Shown piece after piece: positions 27,862-32,573 of a stretch of DNA of 32,573 nt. The notes under the pieces are model-generated. The model had not been told where the DNA came from and did not search any database. It was given only the letters and a program-made list of their open reading frames with translations. Origin of the DNA: Verrucomicrobiota bacterium JB024 (GTDB taxonomy: Bacteria; Verrucomicrobiota; Verrucomicrobiia; Opitutales; Cerasicoccaceae). The position numbers and the translations under genes were made by a program. Every line of letters starts with the position of its first letter. Positions within the stretch are counted from its first letter, which is position 1. The stretch spans positions 1 through 32,573 of the forward strand of contig JAUTCS010000014.1 in the NCBI GenBank assembly GCA_030673825.1, read 5' to 3'.

Positions 27862-28425
27862 ATGATACTGGTCATCGACAACTACGACTCTTTCACCTAC
27901 AATCTGGTCCAATACCTGGGCCAGTTGGGGGCGGAGCAACGCGTTTTTCGCAACAACGAGATCACGGCCGAGGAAGCCCTCGCGCTCGAGCCCGAGCGTG
28001 TCCTGCTCTCGCCCGGACCCTGCACGCCTGATGACGCGGGCGTTAGCCTGGACATGATCAAGGCCTTCGCGGGCCGGGTGCCGCTCTTCGGGGTGTGCCT
28101 GGGGCACCAGTGCATCGGGCAGTACTTCGGGGGCAAGGTCATCCGCGCTCCGCGCCTCATGCACGGCAAGACCTCCCCCATCCGCCATAAGGACACGGAC
28201 GTTTTTAAGGGCATGCCGCAGGATTTTCAGGCCACCCGCTATCACTCGCTCGTGGTCGAGCGCGAGAGTCTCCCCGACTGCCTGGAGGTCACCGCTGAAA
28301 CCGCCGAGGGCGAGATCATGGGCCTGGCGCACAAGGACTTGCCCGTCTGGGGCGTGCAGTTCCACCCCGAGTCCTACGCCACCGACAGCGGCCTCAAGAT
28401 GCTGGAGAACTTTTTAAAGCTATAA
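27862..28425 (+). CDS. pabA/trpG: Anthranilate/aminodeoxychorismate synthase, glutaminase component
   Basis: A 187-residue class I amidotransferase. It supplies ammonia to TrpE (anthranilate, tryptophan route) or PabB (folate route). [20 protein letters not shown] is the diagnostic start; Cys79 in [11 protein letters not shown] is the nucleophile, with His168 and Glu170 in [19 protein letters not shown] is also typical. No chorismate-binding partner is adjacent, so it may serve both pathways, as in Bacillus. The frame is open 27 codons upstream from a TTG, but the ATG at 27862 is the family start. Confidence 0.93.
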   Translation: MILVIDNYDSFTYNLVQYLGQLGAEQRVFRNNEITAEEALALEPERVLLSPGPCTPDDAGVSLDMIKAFAGRVPLFGVCLGHQCIGQYFGGKVIRAPRLMHGKTSPIRHKDTDVFKGMPQDFQATRYHSLVVERESLPDCLEVTAETAEGEIMGLAHKDLPVWGVQFHPESYATDSGLKMLENFLKL

Positions 28426-28429
28426 AGTT

Positions 28430-28499
28430 CTTTGTGCTTTGTTCTTAGTTCTTTGTTTTTTCCAAAGACACATCGAGAAATCCAATACCAAGCACAAAG
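28430..28499 (+). repeat. Imperfect inverted repeat in the pabA-nrdR gap
   Basis: CTTTGTGCTTTG (28430-28441) faces CCAAGCACAAAG (28488-28499) with one mismatch. The right half recurs in the BMC operon at 12488-12499. The stretch between is T-rich, so it might also weaken transcription after pabA. Confidence 0.5.
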
Positions 28500-28519
28500 C
28501 ACCAACGCACTTATCCCCC

Positions 28520-28978
28520 ATGTATTGCCCCAAATGCGGCCATAAAGACACGAAAGTGCTCGATACCCGAATCGGCAAGAGCAAGCTCTCCATCCGTCGT
28601 CGGCGCGAATGCCTCGACTGCGGCTACCGCTTCACCACGGTGGAGGAGATCCTGCGCGAGGGCCTGATTGTGATCAAGCGCGACGGGCGGCGGGAGGACT
28701 TTGACCGGATGAAAATCCTCGACGGCCTGCGCAAAGCTACCGAAAAGCGTCCCATCCAGGCCGAACAGATCGAGATGATGGTAGCCGAGGTTATGGAGGC
28801 GCTCGACAGCGAGTTCGACACCGAGATCCCCACCAAAGCCATTGGCGAGCACATCATGAACCGCCTCAAGGCCATCGACTCCATCGCCTACGTCCGCTAC
28901 GCCAGCGTGTACAAGGACTTCCGCGACATCAACGAGTTCGCCCGGGAAATCAGCTCGCTGAAGAAGACCAGCCGCTAA
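28520..28978 (+). CDS. nrdR: Transcriptional repressor NrdR
   Basis: A 152-residue repressor of ribonucleotide reductase genes. The N-terminal zinc ribbon has Cys3, Cys6, Cys31 and Cys34 (YCPKCG and CLDCGYRF), followed by an ATP-cone from about residue 49 ([20 protein letters not shown]) that senses dATP/ATP. Length and order match the family. The ATG at 28520 was chosen because MYCPKCG is the invariant start. No nrd gene or NrdR box was recognised in this window, so the targets lie elsewhere. Confidence 0.97.
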   Translation: MYCPKCGHKDTKVLDTRIGKSKLSIRRRRECLDCGYRFTTVEEILREGLIVIKRDGRREDFDRMKILDGLRKATEKRPIQAEQIEMMVAEVMEALDSEFDTEIPTKAIGEHIMNRLKAIDSIAYVRYASVYKDFRDINEFAREISSLKKTSR

Positions 28979-29106
28979 GCGGTCCCAATCCGTTTTTTAC
29001 CGGGAGGGACGGAAAGTGCTGATGGGAAAGCTCGGAAACTCTTCTTTCTGTTCTTTCCGATCTTCCTGTTAAATCTTCTCCGTCAGGACGCGGACAGGAT
29101 GTGCAC

Positions 29107-29604
29107 TCACCCGCCGACAAGGAGCTGAAGCTGCTCCTGGATACGGACGAGTTTTTCGGGGTTGATGTCGTCCATGGGCACGTCGTACTCGCGGTCCTGC
29201 TTGGGGTGGCGGTAGCGCTGAACGCCCTTGGTGGTGGGGCCGACGCGCTTGATCACGCGCTTGCGCTCCAGCATGAGGGCCAGAAGCTGCTTAAGGACGG
29301 CGCGGTCCTCCTCGCCATCGGCACCGGATTCCTCGAACAGCGACAGGAACAACTCTTCGGTCGTGGCCATGAGCTGGCGGCGGGCCTCCTTGGCCTCCTC
29401 ATTGGGGGCCTTGACCTCGCGCCGCCACCGGCCGAGGATGCCGCCCGGCGCTTCGAAGGTTTCCTCTTCGCTCTCGCGCAGGTCCGCCCGCTGGAGTTGC
29501 GCCTGTTCGTCCAGGTGAAGGATACAGACGACGATGTCGCCTTCGGCGAAGGGTTCGTCGCTGAGAGAAGACTTGCGGGCCGGGGGGTTAAACTGCCAAT
29601 CCAT
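29107..29604 (-). CDS. Hypothetical protein
   Basis: A 165-residue protein I cannot assign to a named family. It begins MDWQFNPPARKSSLSDEPFAEGD, a pattern I associate with uncharacterised proteins of Planctomycetes and Verrucomicrobiota. The middle is strongly acidic and helical (ESEEETFEAPGG, EEAKEARRQL). The C-terminal half has a basic patch (LERKRVIKRVG) and ends in an amphipathic helix (INPEKLVRIQEQLQLL). No Cys pairs, signal peptide or membrane segment is seen, so it is probably cytoplasmic. It converges on nrdR and diverges from the metallophosphatase gene (72 bp between starts). Confidence 0.75.
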   Translation of the reverse strand: MDWQFNPPARKSSLSDEPFAEGDIVVCILHLDEQAQLQRADLRESEEETFEAPGGILGRWRREVKAPNEEAKEARRQLMATTEELFLSLFEESGADGEEDRAVLKQLLALMLERKRVIKRVGPTTKGVQRYRHPKQDREYDVPMDDINPEKLVRIQEQLQLLVGG

Positions 29605-29676
29605 AGTTTTTTTGTTCCAGTCGCTTTAAATTGTTTGCAAGGTAGGGTCTGCTACAAGGAAAAAGCCTGTTTAATC

Positions 29677-30351
29677 ATGGGGGAAGAAAAAGGGAGAATC
29701 ATCGCGATCGGAGACGTGCACGGCTGTGCGGACGAGCTGGAGGAAATGCTCGACAAGATCGCGCCGACGGTGGACGACACCCTCATCTTCCTTGGTGACC
29801 TCGTCAACCGTGGCCCGGCCACCGCCCGCGTGCTCGCCCGTGTCCGCAATCTGGCCAACGCCCGCAGCCTCCTGGGCAACCACGAGCTTCGCCTGCTGCG
29901 CTACCGCCACCAGGGCGACCCAGCCGTGCTCAAGGACTACGACTGGGAGACGCTCAAGCAGGTCGGCGTCGAGGACTGGGCCTTTCTGGAGAGCCTGGAG
30001 CTGACCATCTCCTACCCGGAGCTGGAGACGGTGTTCGTGCATGGGGGTTTCCTGCCGGACCGCGCCTGGACCGAGCAGGACGCCGAGATCGTCACCTCCA
30101 TCCAGGTCATCGATCCGGCCAACCCTGCCGTTTACGGCAAGCGCACCAAGATCACCAACGGCGTCAGCTGGGCCGAGCGCTGGAAGGGCCCGCCCTTTGT
30201 CATCTGCGGCCACACCCCGCGCCCGGACATCTTCCGCCGCCCCTGGTCGCTGTGCATCGACACCGGCTGCGTCTATGGGGGCAAGCTCACCGCCTACGAC
30301 GTGCGGGCGGAGAAATTCCTTCAGGTCAGCGCCCGCAAGGCTTATATCTAA
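29677..30351 (+). CDS. Metallophosphatase (PrpA/ApaH-like)
   Basis: A 224-residue calcineurin-like phosphoesterase. The metal-binding motifs follow in order: GDVHG (12-16), GDLVNRGP (40-47), GNHE (67-70), then VFVHGGF and CGHTPRP. This layout is that of serine/threonine phosphatases PrpA/PrpB and diadenosine tetraphosphatases. Which of the two activities applies cannot be told here. The ATG at 29677 was chosen because MGEEKGRIIAIGDVHG is the usual start; the frame is open far upstream only as an antisense shadow of the hypothetical gene. The isochorismatase-family gene follows after 80 bp. Confidence 0.9.
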   Translation: MGEEKGRIIAIGDVHGCADELEEMLDKIAPTVDDTLIFLGDLVNRGPATARVLARVRNLANARSLLGNHELRLLRYRHQGDPAVLKDYDWETLKQVGVEDWAFLESLELTISYPELETVFVHGGFLPDRAWTEQDAEIVTSIQVIDPANPAVYGKRTKITNGVSWAERWKGPPFVICGHTPRPDIFRRPWSLCIDTGCVYGGKLTAYDVRAEKFLQVSARKAYI

Positions 30352-30431
30352 CCGCTCGAAACCTAAACCCGGCGATTTTTTCAAGATTTTGGATCGGAGA
30401 GCCCCCGCGCTTTCGCCTATACTAAACGCTT

Positions 30432-30995
30432 ATGAACGACGAATCCGGCCAACTCGTCCGCAAAATCGTGCTGCTTGTCCTCGACATGCAGGAGAGCTTC
30501 CTCAAGGTCATGCCCGACCGTGAGCGCGTGCTGGCCCGATGTTCGCTCGCGGTGAGCGCCGCCACCCTCTGCGGGATCGACGTCGTCTTCACCGAGCAGA
30601 TGCCCGATAAGCTCGGCCCCACTCTGCCCGAGCTACTGGCCCTCGCCCCCGAGGCCGCCGTCTTCTCCAAGGAAGCCTTTTCCGGCATGGACGCCCATGG
30701 GATGGACCGCTATCTCTCCGCGGGTGAGACCGAGCACCTCCTGATCGCCGGACTGGAGACCCCGATCTGCGTTTACCAGACCGCCCTGGCCGCCTATGGT
30801 CAGGACTTGGGCGTCACCCTCCTCGCCGACGCCCTCACCTGCCGCCGCCCCGACGATGGCCAGCAAATCCTCAGCGCCTTGCGCCACGCCGGTTGCCACG
30901 TGCTGCCGACGGAGACCGTTTTCTACAGCCTGCTGGCCGATGCCCGCCACCCCGCCTTCCGCGCGTTTACCCAACTGGTAAAAAAGTATGGCTGA
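30432..30995 (+). CDS. Isochorismatase-family cysteine hydrolase
   Basis: A 187-residue Rossmann-like hydrolase. The catalytic triad is Asp18 in VLLVLDMQESF, Lys80 in FSKEAF and Cys113 in GLETPICVYQTAL; the cis-peptide segment before Cys is Glu-Thr-Pro. The family includes nicotinamidases, ureidoacrylate hydrolases and uncharacterised house-cleaning hydrolases. The short length and absence of the nicotinamidase metal-binding pattern make the last group most likely. The stop overlaps the mgtE start by 8 bp (ATGGCTGA), so the two are translationally coupled. Confidence 0.88.
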   Translation: MNDESGQLVRKIVLLVLDMQESFLKVMPDRERVLARCSLAVSAATLCGIDVVFTEQMPDKLGPTLPELLALAPEAAVFSKEAFSGMDAHGMDRYLSAGETEHLLIAGLETPICVYQTALAAYGQDLGVTLLADALTCRRPDDGQQILSALRHAGCHVLPTETVFYSLLADARHPAFRAFTQLVKKYG

Positions 30996-32367
30996 AGTCA
31001 AAGACACGCCCGCGGCGCCCGCTGAACCCGAGGCCTACACCCTCGACGAACTGCGCGAACTCTACACCGACAAAGGAGTGGAGGCCCTCGACACGCGCCG
31101 CCTGGAGGCGACTTCGCCCTACACCGTCGGCAGCTTCCTCTCCCGTCTGGACGTGGACGGACGGCGCGATGTCCTGCGCCTGATCCCCCTGGAGCACACC
31201 ACGAGCATCCTTTCCGAAATGGATGCCGAGGACGCCGCTGACGTCGTCGAGGCCATGCGCGAGCCCCGCGCCATTCAGATCCTTGAGGAGCTCGACCCCG
31301 ACGACAGCGCCGACATCTTTAACGAGATGGAGGACGCCGACCGCGAGCGTCTCCTGGGCAAGGTGGACGACGAGACCGCCGCCACCATGCGCGAGCTGAT
31401 CGCCTACGAGCCGGACACCGCCGGGGGCATCATGACGACCGAGGTCGCCACCGCCCGCCCCTCGATGACGGTCATCCAGACCGTGCGCCACATCCAGCGC
31501 CTCAACGACGAGCTGGAGCACATCTTTTACGTGTACGTGGTCGATGAGGAGAACCGCCTGCTGGGCGTCGTCTCCATGCGCGACCTCGTCATGCACGGCC
31601 CGCTGGACTACCTGCGCGACTTCATGAACCGCGACCTCAAGGGCGTCTGCCGCGTGGACACGGACCAGGAACAGGTCGCCCGCACCATGGCCGAGCTCAA
31701 CCTCAACGCCGTGCCCATTGTCGATGCGGACAACCGGCTGGTCGGGATGGTCACGCACGACGACGTGCTCGACATCGTCCAGTCCGAGGCCACGGAAGAC
31801 ATCCAAAAGCTCATGGGTGCCGGGGGCGACGAGGCCGTCAACGACCCGGTCTTCCAGAGCATCCAGCGGCGCAGCCCCTGGCTGCTGATCAACCTCGTCA
31901 CCGCCATGATCGCGGGCAGCGTCGTGTACGCCTTCGAGGACCAGATCAGCCAGATGGCCATCCTCGCCGCCTGCATGCCCGTGGTGGCGGGCCTCAGCGG
32001 CAACACCGGGGCGCAGACCCTAGCCATCCTTATCCGCAGCATTGCCCTGGGCGACATCCACAGCGGGGAAGACCGCCGCGTGTGCATGCGGGAGATGTTC
32101 AAGGGCCTCATGAACGGCCTGCTCATCGGCCTCATCGCCGCCGTCAGCGTCGGCACCCTCACCGGCAACCCGATGATCTCCGTCGTCATCTTTACCGCCA
32201 TGGTCATGGCCATGTGCTTCGCCGGGATGGCCGGGGCCTTCATCCCCCTCATGCTGAACAAACTCGGCTTTGACCCCGCCCAGTCCAGCAACATCTTCCT
32301 CACCGCCTCCACCGATATCTTCAGCTTCGCCGTCTTCCTCGGCCTCGGCAGTTGGATCCTGCTGTAG
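30988..32367 (+). CDS. mgtE: Magnesium transporter MgtE
   Basis: A 459-residue Mg2+ channel. It has an N-terminal MgtE superhelix (residues 20-135, with the Asp/Glu-rich EMDAEDAADVVEAM and ELDPDDSADIFNEM repeats), a pair of CBS domains (about 140-265; IMTTEVATARPSMTV, VPIVDADNRLVGMVTHDD) and a five-helix membrane part. The membrane part holds GNTGAQTLAILIRSIALGD and TASTDIFSFAVFLGL, whose Asp lies in the pore. The cytosolic domains close the channel when Mg2+ is high. Length matches the family. The start overlaps the isochorismatase stop by 8 bp. Confidence 0.97.
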   Translation: MAEVKDTPAAPAEPEAYTLDELRELYTDKGVEALDTRRLEATSPYTVGSFLSRLDVDGRRDVLRLIPLEHTTSILSEMDAEDAADVVEAMREPRAIQILEELDPDDSADIFNEMEDADRERLLGKVDDETAATMRELIAYEPDTAGGIMTTEVATARPSMTVIQTVRHIQRLNDELEHIFYVYVVDEENRLLGVVSMRDLVMHGPLDYLRDFMNRDLKGVCRVDTDQEQVARTMAELNLNAVPIVDADNRLVGMVTHDDVLDIVQSEATEDIQKLMGAGGDEAVNDPVFQSIQRRSPWLLINLVTAMIAGSVVYAFEDQISQMAILAACMPVVAGLSGNTGAQTLAILIRSIALGDIHSGEDRRVCMREMFKGLMNGLLIGLIAAVSVGTLTGNPMISVVIFTAMVMAMCFAGMAGAFIPLMLNKLGFDPAQSSNIFLTASTDIFSFAVFLGLGSWILL

Positions 32368-32393
32368 GGGCCGGGCTGTTGAGTTGGGAATAG

Positions 32394-32480
32394 CTGGGCT
32401 TATGCAGCCCAGACCCGCCCCGGGGCTTCGCACCCCGGACCCGCGGCAGGCAAAGCCTGCACTTTCGATGCTGCGCATCG
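32394..32480. repeat. Modular hairpin repeat, copy C' (inverted relative to 23025-23085)
   Basis: Four hairpins: CTGGGCT-TATGC-AGCCCAG, CCGGGG-CTTCGCA-CCCCGG, GCAGGC-AAA-GCCTGC and CGATGCTGCGCATCG. Compared with copy C it has one extra hairpin (32415-32442) inserted between matching flanks. Confidence 0.75.
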
Positions 32481-32487
32481 CATCGGC

Positions 32488-32526
32488 GTGTTTTTTGAAA
32501 AAAACACCCGGGTTTTTAAAAAAACC
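32488..32526 (+). terminator. Tandem A/T hairpins after mgtE
   Basis: GTGTTTTTTGAAAAAAACAC (32488-32507) and GGTTTTTAAAAAAACC (32511-32526) are two palindromes in a row. They lie about 120 bp past the mgtE stop. They have T and A stretches but weak GC stems, so a terminator role is only possible. Confidence 0.35.
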
Positions 32527-32573
32527 ACCGGCGCGAAAAAAGTGTGGCCGCCCAGTGGGGGGCGCGAAGGGCC

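Overview
The window is a GC-rich chromosomal segment, most likely from a member of the Verrucomicrobiota (probably Opitutia; the class is an inference). The main support is a ten-gene bacterial microcompartment (BMC) operon of the Planctomycetes-Verrucomicrobia (PVC) type. Weaker support comes from the scarcity of Shine-Dalgarno sequences and the general gene content. No rRNA, tRNA, CRISPR array or transposase gene was seen.

Layout. 1-1267: 5' part of coaB (-) diverging from a VC0807-like membrane protein gene (+). 1281-1465: a MITE-like inverted-repeat element. 1552-6512: hisH-gltA and trkA-trkH, all on the minus strand. 6714-10279 (+): a purine nucleoside permease-family gene, an AT-rich HARE-HTH/GIY-YIG nuclease gene and purE-purK. 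10280-10770: a 490-bp gene-free stretch holding a second, nested inverted-repeat element and the BMC operon terminator. 10771-17412 (-): the BMC operon, in transcription order pduL, BMC-H, BMC-H, ackA-like, BMC-H, BMC-P, CoA-acylating aldehyde dehydrogenase, BMC-P, BMC-P, class II aldolase. 17630-22674 (-): lnt and secA. 22675-23108: a dense array of short hairpins. 23109-24083 (-): UDP-glucuronate decarboxylase. 24222-25002 (-): two unrecognised genes, one AT-rich. 25020-27653 (-): tgt and an amino-acid permease. 27862-28978 (+): pabA/trpG and nrdR. 29107-29604 (-): a hypothetical gene. 29677-32367 (+): metallophosphatase, isochorismatase-family hydrolase and mgtE. 32388-32573: further hairpin repeats.

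How the genes work together. The BMC operon encodes a complete shell (three hexamer and three pentamer genes, no trimer gene) and a core: an aldolase that should release lactaldehyde from fuculose- or rhamnulose-1-phosphate, an aldehyde dehydrogenase that makes acyl-CoA, PduL that makes acyl-phosphate, and a kinase that makes ATP. The sugar kinase and isomerase, the NADH-recycling reductase and the regulator usually needed with it are not in this window. The other genes are housekeeping: purine, histidine, folate/tryptophan and CoA synthesis, K+ and Mg2+ transport, protein secretion, lipoprotein acylation and tRNA modification.

The points most worth a second look are long hairpins placed after two BMC-H genes inside the operon, an acetate kinase homologue with changed catalytic positions, a Tgt lacking two of its zinc cysteines, the HARE-HTH/GIY-YIG nuclease, and several families of dispersed, modular hairpin repeats.
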